The notes below the pieces were generated by a model. The model worked only from the letters and a program-made list of their open reading frames with translations, ran no database searches and was not told the origin of the DNA. This document shows positions 43,963 through 56,948 of a stretch of DNA of 64,000 nt, in pieces. The translations under genes were made by a program, and so were the position numbers. Source of the stretch: Devosia beringensis (GTDB taxonomy: Bacteria > Pseudomonadota > Alphaproteobacteria > Rhizobiales > Devosiaceae); NCBI RefSeq assembly GCF_014926585.1, contig NZ_CP045422.1, positions 2,820,001 through 2,884,000 on the forward strand. The letters are read 5' to 3'. Positions within the stretch are counted from its first letter, which is position 1. Each line of letters begins with the position of its first letter.

Positions 43963-44574
43963 TCAGTGCTGGAAGACAACCAGTCCGGCGGCAGTGGCCA
44001 TCATGACGCCGGCAGTCTTGTTGAGACGGCCCAGAGCACGCTCGCTCTTGAACATTTCGCGGGCGGCCGAGGCGAGCCAGGCATAGCCGCAGCCGATGAT
44101 GAGCAGGACCGTCACCACGATGAAGGTCAGTTCGCCGAAGGCTACGGGGTTCATCTGGTCGAGCGGGATGACGGTGGGCAGGATGGCCAGATAAAACACA
44201 ATGGTCTTGGGATTGCCCATGGTCAGGGAGAAGCCGGCCAGGAAAGTCTTGAGCCAGGCTTCGTTCCTGGGCTTCATCTGCTCGGCGCCGGGGCGGGCGG
44301 TCCAGAACTTGTAGGCGATATAGAGCAGGTAGGCGGCGCCGGCCCAGCGCACGACGACAAAGACCGGGCCGAACCAGGTGGCGACTGCGGCGAGGCCGAA
44401 GACGGCAAAGACGAAATAGACCAGATCGCCGGCTAGAATGCCCAGCACCATGGGAAAGGCCCCCTTGAAGCCGCCGCCCAGAGCGCGGGCCACCACCGCC
44501 GCCACGCCTGGTCCGGGGACCAGGACGGCAATGGCATAGGCGATGGTGAAGGTCAGGAGGGTAATCGGTTCCAT
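43963..44574 (-). CDS. LysE/RhtB-family amino-acid exporter
   Basis: The 203-residue membrane protein has the LysE/RhtB pattern of about six helices: an N-terminal helix with AVLVPGPGVAAVVARALGGGFKGA (in part), the GILAGDLVYFV block, YLLYIAYKFW, and the conserved FLAGFSLTMGNPKTIVFYLAILP in part. It exports an amino acid or a similar metabolite. ATG 44574 with AAAGG upstream gives the family's normal length; ATG 44601 is an alternative. It converges with the response-regulator gene at ten bases and follows a nucleoside hydrolase gene by 58 bases. Confidence 0.9.
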   Translation of the reverse strand: MEPITLLTFTIAYAIAVLVPGPGVAAVVARALGGGFKGAFPMVLGILAGDLVYFVFAVFGLAAVATWFGPVFVVVRWAGAAYLLYIAYKFWTARPGAEQMKPRNEAWLKTFLAGFSLTMGNPKTIVFYLAILPTVIPLDQMNPVAFGELTFIVVTVLLIIGCGYAWLASAAREMFKSERALGRLNKTAGVMMATAAGLVVFQH

Positions 44575-44632
44575 GGCGACGCCTTTGCTGGTCTCAGACA
44601 TTATCCCGGCACGACGGGCGCGGCAATCGCCG

Positions 44633-45574
44633 TCAGGGCAGGCGGGCCAGGCGCTCGAGCAGCAGGGCATAGAAGCCGTGGGCATCGACGTGGCGCAGGA
44701 AGTTGACGTTCCGCTCGCGGTGGGTGACGTGCCAGTAATCGGCGACGGTCATGCCGATGGTCAGCTCGCTGGCGGTCTCGATCACGACATTGCACTGGCG
44801 GCCGGCAAACAGTTCGGGGCGCAGCAGCCAGGCGATGACGGTGGGATCGTGCAGGGGGGCGCCGTCCCAGCCATATTTGACCAGGTCAAAGGTCTCCGAA
44901 AAGGTCAGCATGGCATGGGCGGCTGTGGCGCTGTTATTGCCGATGGCCAGCATGGCGCCCAGCCGTTCCGGCGTGGACTGGACCTGGTGGGTGACGTCGA
45001 GCGGCAGCATGGTGATGGGCGCGCCGCAGCGCATGACGATGTCGGCGGCCTCGGGATCGACATAGATGTTGAATTCGGCGGCCGGGGTGATGTTGCCGAC
45101 CTCGAAATAGGCGCCGCCCATCATGACGATCTCGGCAATGCGCGAGGCGATCGCCGGCTGCTTGATCAGCGCCATGGCGATATTGGTCAGCGGCCCCAGG
45201 GTGCAGAGGGTAATGGTGCCGGGCTCGGCCGCCATCAGCGTGTCGATGATGTAGTCGACGCCGTGCTGGGGCTGCAGCTGGATCTGCGGGTCGGGCAGAT
45301 CGGGGCCATCGAGGCCCGTCGCACCATGGACGTGCTCGGCCGTCACCAGGGGGCGACGGATGGGGCGGGCACAGCCGGCATAGACCGGGACATCCGGCCG
45401 GCCGGCGAGTTCGACGATCTTGCGGGCATTGGTGGCGTTGTGGTGCAGGCCGACATTGCCGGCCACGGCGACAATGCCCAGAACCTCAAGCTCCTCGGGC
45501 GAGGCCAGGGCCAGGAGAATGGCGACGGCGTCGTCCTGACCGGGGTCGGTGTCGATGATGATCTTGCGTGACAT
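44633..45574 (-). CDS. Nucleoside hydrolase
   Basis: The 313-residue enzyme has the inosine-uridine nucleoside hydrolase signature DTDPGQDDA (residues 8-16), whose aspartates bind calcium, plus VAVAGNVGL, MMGGA, PAAEFNIYVDPEAADIV and the C-terminal HDP. It cleaves the N-glycosidic bond of ribonucleosides to base and ribose for salvage. ATG 45574 starts directly with the fold (MSRKIII). Substrate preference cannot be told from sequence. The LysE-type exporter follows on the same strand. Confidence 0.93.
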   Translation of the reverse strand: MSRKIIIDTDPGQDDAVAILLALASPEELEVLGIVAVAGNVGLHHNATNARKIVELAGRPDVPVYAGCARPIRRPLVTAEHVHGATGLDGPDLPDPQIQLQPQHGVDYIIDTLMAAEPGTITLCTLGPLTNIAMALIKQPAIASRIAEIVMMGGAYFEVGNITPAAEFNIYVDPEAADIVMRCGAPITMLPLDVTHQVQSTPERLGAMLAIGNNSATAAHAMLTFSETFDLVKYGWDGAPLHDPTVIAWLLRPELFAGRQCNVVIETASELTIGMTVADYWHVTHRERNVNFLRHVDAHGFYALLLERLARLP

Positions 45575-45798
45575 GGAGGGCCTTGGAGTCGGAACAGATT
45601 GGACAGATTTGCCGGACACTAGCGAGTCGGTTGATCGGGGTCGACAGGGGCAAGGGCGTTCCCCGCGAAATATCGCCAGGCCATTCGCGAGCCGGTCGAG
45701 TCAGCCTGGACATGGCGTAGACCCTCCATGCGCAAGCGGCGCTTGACGGACCGGCGCAAGCCATAAAAGCTCCGCCACTGATTTGGTGGGAGCATGTG

Positions 45799-47655
45799 AT
45801 GGCCAGCGAGATTGTCGAGCACGGCGTGGCGGCCGCCGCCCATGGCATTGACCTGATCCCCGTGGTCGCCCTGCTGGGCGCGGCGGTGATCGGGGTACCC
45901 TTGTTCAAGCGGCTCGGCTTGGGCTCGGTGCTGGGTTACTTGGCGGCTGGATTGCTGCTGGGGCCTTCGGGCATCGGTCTGATCCGAGACCCAGAATCGG
46001 TGCTGACAACGGCCGAGCTCGGCGTCGTGATGTTCCTGTTCATCATCGGCCTGGAAATGGAGCCGTCGAGGCTCTGGGCCCTGCGCAAGCAGATCTTTGG
46101 CCTGGGCGTGGTGCAGGTGGCGGTCAGCGGCGCGCTGCTGACGGGCGTGGGCGTGCTGCTCGGCTTTGCGCCGATCGTGGCCTTCGTCTTTGGCATGGGG
46201 TTCGTGCTGACCTCGACCGCCATCGTCATGCAGATCCTGGGCGAACGGGGTGAACTGACCAGCCCGAGCGGCCAGCGCGTGGTTTCCATCCTGCTGCTCG
46301 AAGACCTGGCTATCGTGCCGCTGCTGGCGGTGGTCGCCCTGCTGGCGCCGGCCTCAGGGCCCGAGGTCGGCCTTGTGGGCCGCGTGTTGGCGGTGGCCGT
46401 GCCGATCGGGGTGGTGGCCCTGCTGATCGTGGCGGGCCAGCGGATCATGAACCCGCTGTTTGCGCTGCTGGCCTCGTCCAAGCAGCGCGAGGTGATGACG
46501 GCGGCGGCGCTGCTGGTGGTGCTCGGGGCGGCGCTGCTGTTCCAGGCGGTGGGTCTGTCGATGGCCATGGGCGCATTCCTGGCCGGCGTGCTGCTGTCGA
46601 CATCGACCTTCCGGCGCCAGCTGGAGGTCGATGTCGAGCCGTTCCGCGCCATCCTGCTCGGGCTGTTCTTCCTGGCCGTGGGCATGTCGCTCGACCTTGG
46701 CACCGTGGGAGGCCAGTGGCAGATCATCGCGATGAGCTTGGTGGCCTATATGGTGGTCAAGGCAGTGGCGATCTATGTGATCGCGCGGTTGCTGAAATCG
46801 GACCATGACGAGGCGCTGGAGCGCGCGGTGCTGATGGGGCAGGGCGGCGAATTTGCCTTTGTGCTCTATACCACGGCGGCGACGGCCGGGCTGATCGACG
46901 GGCCGACCAATGCGATTTTCACCGCGACGGTGATCCTGTCGATGGTGCTGACGCCGCTGCTGATCGTGGGCATGCGCCTGCTCACGCCCAAGCCGGTGCA
47001 GTCGATGGACGGGGTGGAGGAGGTCAATGGGCTGAGCGAGCGGATCCTCGTGATCGGCTTTGGCCGTTTCGGCCAGATTGCCACCCAGACCCTGCTGGGG
47101 CAGGGGCACCGGCTCTCCATCATCGATAATGACACCGACATGATCCGGGTGGCCGCGCAGTTCGGCTTCAAGATCTATTATGGCGACGGCACGCGGCTCG
47201 ATATGCTGCGGGCGGCGGGGGCGGCCAATGTCGATCTCGTGCTGATCTGCGTCAATGACAAGGCAGCGGCGACGCAGATCGCCGAACTGTTCCGTGACGA
47301 ATTTCCGCTGGTCAAGGTCATGGCGCGCGCCTTTGACCGCGTGCATGCCATCGAACTGGTCAAGGCCGGGGTGGATTTCCAGCTGCGCGAGCTGTTTGAG
47401 TCCGCGGTGGTGTTCGGCGCCCAGGCGATCCGGACGCTGGGGGCAACGGAAGACGAGATCGAAGCCGTGGTTGAGGGCGTGCGCGAACGCGACCGAATGC
47501 GGTTCAAGGCGCAACTGTTCGACGATGTCAGTGCGATCGATGCGGCGCAGAAACTGCTGCTGAAAAACGCCGTCGAGCAGGCGCGCGAAGGCGGCGTGGA
47601 TATCGATGCGGACAGCGTGGCCGATGCGGTCAGCAAGATCACGCGACCGACTTAA
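45799..47655 (+). CDS. Kef-type monovalent cation:proton antiporter (CPA2)
   Basis: The 618-residue protein has an N-terminal CPA2 Na/H-exchanger domain with about twelve helices (residues 10-390; GYLAAGLLLGPSGIGLI, MFLFIIGLEMEPSRLW) and a C-terminal RCK/TrkA-N nucleotide-binding domain from about residue 416 (ILVIGFGRFGQIA, then FKIYYGDGTRLDMLRAAGA). It fits the KefB/KefC group that expels potassium against protons. ATG 45799 has GGGAG upstream. A near-FNR box lies 155-168 bases upstream. No KefF/KefG partner is adjacent. Confidence 0.92.
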   Translation: MASEIVEHGVAAAAHGIDLIPVVALLGAAVIGVPLFKRLGLGSVLGYLAAGLLLGPSGIGLIRDPESVLTTAELGVVMFLFIIGLEMEPSRLWALRKQIFGLGVVQVAVSGALLTGVGVLLGFAPIVAFVFGMGFVLTSTAIVMQILGERGELTSPSGQRVVSILLLEDLAIVPLLAVVALLAPASGPEVGLVGRVLAVAVPIGVVALLIVAGQRIMNPLFALLASSKQREVMTAAALLVVLGAALLFQAVGLSMAMGAFLAGVLLSTSTFRRQLEVDVEPFRAILLGLFFLAVGMSLDLGTVGGQWQIIAMSLVAYMVVKAVAIYVIARLLKSDHDEALERAVLMGQGGEFAFVLYTTAATAGLIDGPTNAIFTATVILSMVLTPLLIVGMRLLTPKPVQSMDGVEEVNGLSERILVIGFGRFGQIATQTLLGQGHRLSIIDNDTDMIRVAAQFGFKIYYGDGTRLDMLRAAGAANVDLVLICVNDKAAATQIAELFRDEFPLVKVMARAFDRVHAIELVKAGVDFQLRELFESAVVFGAQAIRTLGATEDEIEAVVEGVRERDRMRFKAQLFDDVSAIDAAQKLLLKNAVEQAREGGVDIDADSVADAVSKITRPT

Positions 47656-47758
47656 CCAGGCCAGCATGTTCGGTCCCGGGGGGCTTTCGTCCACGGAAAT
47701 TAAGTGCCACAGTGAGGTGTCTGAGGGGACCTTATCGTCATGAAATCTGGATTGCGAC

Positions 47759-50236
47759 ATGCCGCAACAGCCGATCGTCTACGACGCCCCTACGCCCGAA
47801 CCACGCGCCATATCCGTTGAGGCCATTCAGGCGGAAATCCTCGCCAGACTGATCTATTCGGTGGGCAAGGACCCCATTGTCGCGCGGCCGCATGACTGGC
47901 TGGCCGCCACGATCATGGCGGTGCGCGACCGGGTGATGGACCGCTGGATGGAGTCGTCGCGCGAGACGTGGCGGACGTCGCACAAGCGGGTCTACTATCT
48001 CAGCCTCGAATTCCTAATCGGTCGCCTAATGCGCGACGCGATGAGCAATGTCGGCTTGATGGAGCCGGTGCGCGAAGCGCTCAAGAACCTCAAGGTTGAT
48101 CTCGGCGACCTCATCGACCTCGAGCCCGATGCGGCTTTGGGCAATGGTGGCCTCGGCCGGTTGGCGGCGTGTTTCCTTGAATCCATGTCGACGGTGCAGA
48201 TCCCGGCCTATGGCTATGGCATCCGCTATGTACATGGCCTGTTCCGTCAGGAAATGAGCGAAGGCTGGCAGGTCGAACTGCCCGAAGACTGGCTGGCACA
48301 TGGCAATCCCTGGGAATTCGAACGGCGCGAAAGCGCCTATGAAGTCGGGTTTGGCGGCCATGTCGAGCCGGTGACAGATGCCGATGGCGAGGTGCGACAG
48401 GAATGGCGCCCCAATGACCATCTGCTGGCAGTGGCCTTCGATACGCCCATCGTGGGCTGGCGCGGCGCCCGGGTGAATACGCTGCGGCTGTGGAGCGCGC
48501 AGCCGATCGATCCGATCCTGCTCGACAAGTTCAATGCCGGCGACCATATCGGCGCGCTCGAAGAGAGTGCCAAGGCGGAAGCCATTACGCGCGTGCTGTA
48601 TCCGGCGGACTCGACGGCAGCCGGCCAGGAATTGCGGCTGCGGCAGGAGTTCTTCTTCTCGTCGGCCTCGCTGCAGGACATCGTGCGCCGGCATCTGCAG
48701 CAATATGGCGATCTGGGCTCGCTGCCCGACAAGGTCGCCATCCAGCTCAACGACACCCATCCGGCCATCTCGATCTGCGAATTGATGCGCATCCTGATGG
48801 ATGACAATGGGCTCAAATGGGCGGAAGCCTGGAAGCTGACCAAGGGCACGTTTGGCTATACCAACCACACGCTGCTGCCCGAGGCGCTGGAAAGCTGGCC
48901 GGTGGCGCTGCTGGAGCGGCTGCTGCCGCGACATATGCAGATCGTCTACCAGATCAATGCCGAAGTGCTGACCGATGCGCGCGGGCGCGCCAAGTTCACC
49001 GACGCGCAGATCGCCAATGTGTCGCTGATCGACGAAAATGGCGGCCGCCGCGTGCGCATGGGCCAGTTGGCCTTTGTGGGGTCGCACTCGATCAATGGCG
49101 TGTCGGCGCTGCATACCGAGTTGATGAAGCAGACGGTGTTCGCGGATCTGCACAAGCTCTATCCCGACCGCATCAACAACAAGACCAATGGCATTACGCC
49201 GCGGCGCTGGCTGATGCAGTGCAATCCGGGGCTGACCCAGCTGGTGAGCGAGACGATCGGGCCGGAATTCCTCGACGATATCGAACTGCTCAAGGGCCTG
49301 GACGCCTATGCCGACAACGCTGCTTTCCAGAGCAAGTTCGCGGCGGTGAAGCTGGAGAACAAGCAGAAGCTGGCCAAACTGATCAAGGATCGGCTGGGGA
49401 TCAAGGTCTCGCCCGATGCCATGTTCGATGTGCACATCAAGCGCATCCATGAATACAAGCGCCAGTTACTCAATATTATCCAAGCTGTTGCGCTGTATGA
49501 TGAAATTCGCGCCCATCCGGAACGCGACTGGGTTCCGCGCGTTAAGATCTTTGCAGGCAAGGCGGCACCCAGCTACTGGAACGCCAAGCTCATCATCAAG
49601 CTGATCAACGACGTGGCCAAGGTGATCAACAATGATCCGGCGGTGCGCGGCCTGCTCAAGGTGGTGTTCCTGCCGAACTACAATGTGAGCCTTGCCGAGG
49701 TCATCGTACCGGCTGCCGATCTGAGCGAACAGATTTCGACTGCCGGCATGGAAGCCTCGGGCACGGGCAATATGAAATTCATGGCCAATGGCGCCATCAC
49801 CATCGGCACCATGGATGGGGCCAATGTTGAAATGCACAAGGAAGTGGGCGCCGACAATATCGTGATCTTTGGTCTCACCACGGCAGAAGTTGACGCCATG
49901 CGGGCCGAGAACGCACCGCCGCGCGAAGCGATCGAGGCCTCGCCGCGGCTGCATGAAGCGCTCGAAGCCATCGCGACGGGCGTGTTCTCGCCGGATGATC
50001 CGAACCGCTATCGCGACCTGATCAGCGGTGTCTATGATCATGACTGGTTCATGGTGGCGCGCGATTTCGATGCCTATGCCAAGGCGCAGGCCGAGGTGGA
50101 CGACATCTGGCAGGACAAGAAACGCTGGACCGCCATGGCGATCCGCAACACGGCGCGGGTGGGGTTCTTCTCGTCCGACCGGACCATACGGCAATATGCC
50201 CGCGACATCTGGGGCGTGGCCGTACCGGAAAAGTGA
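47759..50236 (+). CDS. glgP: Glycogen phosphorylase
   Basis: The 825-residue GT35 enzyme has the family's normal length. The PLP-binding lysine is Lys673 in EASGTGNMKFMANGA; other marks are LEPDAALGNGGLGRLAACF, QLNDTHPAI and NKTNGITPRRWL. It releases glucose-1-phosphate from alpha-1,4-glucan ends in the cytoplasm. It is the first gene of the glycogen cluster, and the branching-enzyme gene follows 106 bases later. No strong ribosome site is seen at ATG 47759. Confidence 0.96.
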   Translation: MPQQPIVYDAPTPEPRAISVEAIQAEILARLIYSVGKDPIVARPHDWLAATIMAVRDRVMDRWMESSRETWRTSHKRVYYLSLEFLIGRLMRDAMSNVGLMEPVREALKNLKVDLGDLIDLEPDAALGNGGLGRLAACFLESMSTVQIPAYGYGIRYVHGLFRQEMSEGWQVELPEDWLAHGNPWEFERRESAYEVGFGGHVEPVTDADGEVRQEWRPNDHLLAVAFDTPIVGWRGARVNTLRLWSAQPIDPILLDKFNAGDHIGALEESAKAEAITRVLYPADSTAAGQELRLRQEFFFSSASLQDIVRRHLQQYGDLGSLPDKVAIQLNDTHPAISICELMRILMDDNGLKWAEAWKLTKGTFGYTNHTLLPEALESWPVALLERLLPRHMQIVYQINAEVLTDARGRAKFTDAQIANVSLIDENGGRRVRMGQLAFVGSHSINGVSALHTELMKQTVFADLHKLYPDRINNKTNGITPRRWLMQCNPGLTQLVSETIGPEFLDDIELLKGLDAYADNAAFQSKFAAVKLENKQKLAKLIKDRLGIKVSPDAMFDVHIKRIHEYKRQLLNIIQAVALYDEIRAHPERDWVPRVKIFAGKAAPSYWNAKLIIKLINDVAKVINNDPAVRGLLKVVFLPNYNVSLAEVIVPAADLSEQISTAGMEASGTGNMKFMANGAITIGTMDGANVEMHKEVGADNIVIFGLTTAEVDAMRAENAPPREAIEASPRLHEALEAIATGVFSPDDPNRYRDLISGVYDHDWFMVARDFDAYAKAQAEVDDIWQDKKRWTAMAIRNTARVGFFSSDRTIRQYARDIWGVAVPEK

Positions 50237-50342
50237 CAGTTGCAGCAGGCGGCAACTGGCGCTCAAGACTAGGCCTGCTGAGTATTTTTGATTTTTGACA
50301 GGGCAGCCGAATGATCGGTGGGCCTGGTCCGGGGAGCAGCGC

Positions 50343-52538
50343 GTGACCAAGGAAGACTGGCAAGCCGATATTGGCGAAGTGGAGGCCGTGGTCAGCGGCC
50401 GGCACCCCAATCCCTTCGGATTTCTGGGCCTGCAGGAGGTCGCCGGGCAATGGGTGCTGCGCGCTTTCGTGCCGCATGCAGAACTGCTGAGCGCCTTTAC
50501 CCTGGATGGCAAGCCGCTGGGGCACCTGATCCCGCGCCATGCCGGTGGCTTCTTTGAAGGCAAGGTATCGATCAGCCAGCGCCAGCCGATCCGCTATCGC
50601 GCCAAGAATGCCGGCGGTGAATGGGATGTCTATGACGCCTATTCGTTCGGGCCGGTGCTGGGCCCGATGGACGACTATTATATGGGCGAGGGCAGCCATT
50701 TGCGGCTGTTCGACAAGCTCGGCGCCCATGAGATGGAATTCGAGGGCATCCATGGCACCCATTTTGCGGTGTGGGCGCCCAATGCGCGGCGCGTCAGCGT
50801 GGTGGGGCCGTTCAACGAATGGGATGGCCGGCGCCACCCGATGCGCAACCGCTTCGAAAACGGCATCTGGGAAGTGTTCATCCCGGTGCTGGGTACGGGC
50901 ACACTCTACAAGTTCGAGATCGTCGGCGCAGATGGCGTGACACAGCCGCTCAAGGCGGACCCGTTTGCGCGGCAGTCGGAAATGCGGCCCAAGACCGCCT
51001 CCATGGTGCCCGACCCGACGCCGTTCACCTGGACGGACGAGAAATATATCGAAGAGCGCGCCACGCGCGACTGGCGCCGCACGCCGATGTCGATCTACGA
51101 GGTGCATCTGGGCAGCTGGCGCAAGCGCCCCGATGGCGGCTTTCTGAGCTATGACCAGCTGGCCGAGCAGCTGGTGCCCTACGCAGCGGACATGGGCTAT
51201 ACCCATATCGAGCTGATGCCGATCTCCGAGCATCCCTATGATCCGAGCTGGGGCTACCAGCCGACCGGGCTTTACGCTCCGACGGCACGGTTCGGCGATC
51301 CGGCCGGGTTTGCGCGCTTCGTCGATGCCGCCCATGAGGCCGGGCTGGGCATTATCCTTGACTGGGTGCCGGCGCATTTTCCGACCGATGCGCATGGACT
51401 GGCCCATTTCGACGGCACCGCGCTCTATGAACATGCCGATCCCCGCCAGGGTTTTCACCCCGACTGGAACACGGCGATCTACAATTTCGGCCGCAAGGAA
51501 GTCGTCAGTTTCCTCGTCAACAATGCGCTTTACTGGCTGGAAAAGTTCCATATCGACGGCCTGCGCGTGGATGCCGTGGCGTCGATGCTCTATCTCGACT
51601 ATTCGCGCCAGCAGGGCGAGTGGATCCCCAACAAGCTGGGGGGTAACCAGAACCTTGAAGCGGTCGAGTTCGTGCGAAGGGTCAATACCGAGGCCTATCG
51701 GCTGCATCCGGGCACCTTCATGATCGCCGAGGAATCCACCTCCTGGCCGGGCGTCAGCAAGCCGGTCGATACCGGCGGGCTGGGCTTCGGGTTCAAGTGG
51801 AACATGGGCTTCATGAACGACACGCTGCGGTTCATGAGCCGCGAGGCGATCCATCGGCGCTACCATCACAACGACATGACCTTCGGCACGGTCTATGCGT
51901 TCAGCGAGAATTTCGTGCTGCCGCTCAGCCATGACGAAGTGGTGCACGGCAAGGGCTCGCTGCTGGAGAAGATGCCGGGCGATGACTGGCAGAAGTTCGC
52001 CAATCTGCGCGCCTACTACGCCTTCATGTGGGGGCATCCAGGCAAGAAGCTGCTGTTCATGGGGCAGGAGTTCGCGCAGCGCGACGAATGGGCCGATGCC
52101 AAATCACTGGACTGGTATCTGCTGGACGCCAGCATGCATGAGGGGGTGCGGCGGCTGGTGGCCGACCTGAACCTGGCCTATCGCGAATTGCCGGCCCTGC
52201 ATGAGCGCGACTGTGAGCCGGAAGGATTTGAGTGGGTGATCGGGAACGATCACGCCAATTCGGTGTTTGCATGGTTGCGCAAGGCCCCGGGCAGCGATCC
52301 GATCCTGGTGGTTTCCAATTTCACGCCCGTGCCCCGCTCGGGGTACAAGATCCCGATGCCAATGGCGGGAAAATGGGTGGAACGGATCAACACGGATGCC
52401 GGCTGGTATGCAGGCTCCAATACGGGAAACCAGGGTGCAGTGGAGGCTTATGCCGTGGAAGGCCAGCATTGGCCAGCCGAGGCTGAGCTCTACCTGCCAC
52501 CCCTGTCGACCCTGTTTCTGAAATTCGAACCAGCGTGA
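50343..52538 (+). CDS. glgB: 1,4-alpha-glucan branching enzyme
   Basis: The 731-residue GH13 enzyme has N-terminal CBM48-like domains (GRHPNPFGFLG, then HFAVWAPNARRVSVVGPFNEW in part) and a TIM barrel with catalytic Asp410 (GLRVDAVASM), Glu463 (AEEST) and Asp531 (LSHDEVVHG), spaced exactly as in E. coli GlgB. It makes the alpha-1,6 branches. GTG 50343 with GGGGAGC upstream gives the normal length; an upstream TTG at 50295 has no ribosome site. Length and all catalytic residues are normal. Confidence 0.96.
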   Translation: MTKEDWQADIGEVEAVVSGRHPNPFGFLGLQEVAGQWVLRAFVPHAELLSAFTLDGKPLGHLIPRHAGGFFEGKVSISQRQPIRYRAKNAGGEWDVYDAYSFGPVLGPMDDYYMGEGSHLRLFDKLGAHEMEFEGIHGTHFAVWAPNARRVSVVGPFNEWDGRRHPMRNRFENGIWEVFIPVLGTGTLYKFEIVGADGVTQPLKADPFARQSEMRPKTASMVPDPTPFTWTDEKYIEERATRDWRRTPMSIYEVHLGSWRKRPDGGFLSYDQLAEQLVPYAADMGYTHIELMPISEHPYDPSWGYQPTGLYAPTARFGDPAGFARFVDAAHEAGLGIILDWVPAHFPTDAHGLAHFDGTALYEHADPRQGFHPDWNTAIYNFGRKEVVSFLVNNALYWLEKFHIDGLRVDAVASMLYLDYSRQQGEWIPNKLGGNQNLEAVEFVRRVNTEAYRLHPGTFMIAEESTSWPGVSKPVDTGGLGFGFKWNMGFMNDTLRFMSREAIHRRYHHNDMTFGTVYAFSENFVLPLSHDEVVHGKGSLLEKMPGDDWQKFANLRAYYAFMWGHPGKKLLFMGQEFAQRDEWADAKSLDWYLLDASMHEGVRRLVADLNLAYRELPALHERDCEPEGFEWVIGNDHANSVFAWLRKAPGSDPILVVSNFTPVPRSGYKIPMPMAGKWVERINTDAGWYAGSNTGNQGAVEAYAVEGQHWPAEAELYLPPLSTLFLKFEPA

Positions 52539-52588
52539 GCTGATTGAGATACGGCCCGGACAACGGGCGCTAGTGGAGGGATAGACGA

Positions 52589-53856
52589 ATGGCAGACTAC
52601 AGGGCACCATCACCACTGGCTCGCGAGGCCATGGCTTATGTGCTGGCCGGCGGCCGCGGCACGCGGTTGATGGAATTGACTGACCGGCGCGCCAAGCCGG
52701 CGGTGTATTTCGGCGGCAAATCGCGCATCATCGATTTCGCGCTCAGCAACGCCATCAATTCGGGCATTCGCCGCATTTCGGTGGCCACGCAGTACCAGGC
52801 GCACAGCCTGATCCGGCACATGTCGCGCGGCTGGAACTTCCTGCGGCCCGAGCGCAACGAGAGCTTCGACGTGCTGCCGGCGAGCCAGCGAGTGCGCGAG
52901 GACATGTGGTATGCCGGCACGGCCGACGCCGTCTACCAGAACATGGACATCATCGAGGATTCGGGCGCGCGCTACATCGTCATCCTGGCGGGCGACCACA
53001 TCTACAAGATGGACTACGAAATCATGCTGCGCCAGCATGTGGATACCGGGGCCGATGTGACCATCGGGTGCCTGGAAGTCCCGCGCATGGAAGCCGTCGG
53101 CTTCGGCGTGATGCATGTGGACGGGCGCGACCGGGTGGTCGAGTTCGTGGAAAAGCCCAAGGATCCGCCGGGCATTCCCGACAAGCCAGACATGGCGCTG
53201 GCCTCGATGGGCATCTATGTGTTCGAGACGCGCTTCCTGATGGAGCAGCTGCGGCGCGATGCGGCGACAGAAGGCTCCAACCGCGATTTCGGCAAGGACA
53301 TCATTCCCTATATCGTCAAGAACGGCACGGCCTGGGCGCACCGCTTCCCGCGCTCCTGCGTCCGCTCGAGCAATGAGGAAGTCAGCTACTGGCGCGACGT
53401 CGGCACTATCGATGCCTATTGGAAGGCATCGATCGACCTCACTGACATCAAGCCGCAGCTCGATCTCTATGACCGCGACTGGCCAATCTGGACCTATGCC
53501 GAGATCACGCCGCCGGCAAAGTTCGTGCATGATTTCGACGGACGGCGCGGCTCGGCAGTGAACTCGCTGGTATCGGGCGACTGCATCGTGTCGGGTGGTC
53601 ATCTCAACCGCACCCTGCTGTCGACAGGATCGCGCGTGCATTCCTATTCGGTGCTTGAGGAAGCGGTGGTGCTGCCGCATTGCGATATCGGCCGGAATGT
53701 GCGGCTCAAGAAGGTCGTGGTTGACCGCGGGGTCAATATTCCCGAGGGGCTGGTGGTGGGCGAAGATCCAGAATTTGACGCCAAGTGGTTCCGCCGCAGC
53801 GACGAGGGCGTGACGCTGATTACCCAGACAATGGTCAACAAATATCTGGCGGGACG

Positions 53857-53860
<4 letters not shown>
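52589..53860 (+). CDS. glgC: Glucose-1-phosphate adenylyltransferase
   Basis: The 423-residue ADP-glucose pyrophosphorylase has the nucleotide motif GGRGTR at residues 21-26, [22 protein letters not shown] in part, [12 protein letters not shown] and the C-terminal left-handed beta-helix. It makes ADP-glucose, the committed step of glycogen synthesis, and is normally allosterically controlled by glycolytic intermediates. Its stop overlaps the glgA start by four bases. AGGGATAG precedes ATG 52589. Confidence 0.96.
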
Positions 53861-56935
<3,075 letters not shown>

Positions 56936-56948
56936 AATCGGATTCAAC

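Noticed and set aside
50049..52037. Open frame of about 660 codons opposite glgB
   Set aside because: glgB carries all catalytic residues on the plus strand; the antisense frame is His/Arg-rich with no recognisable domain.
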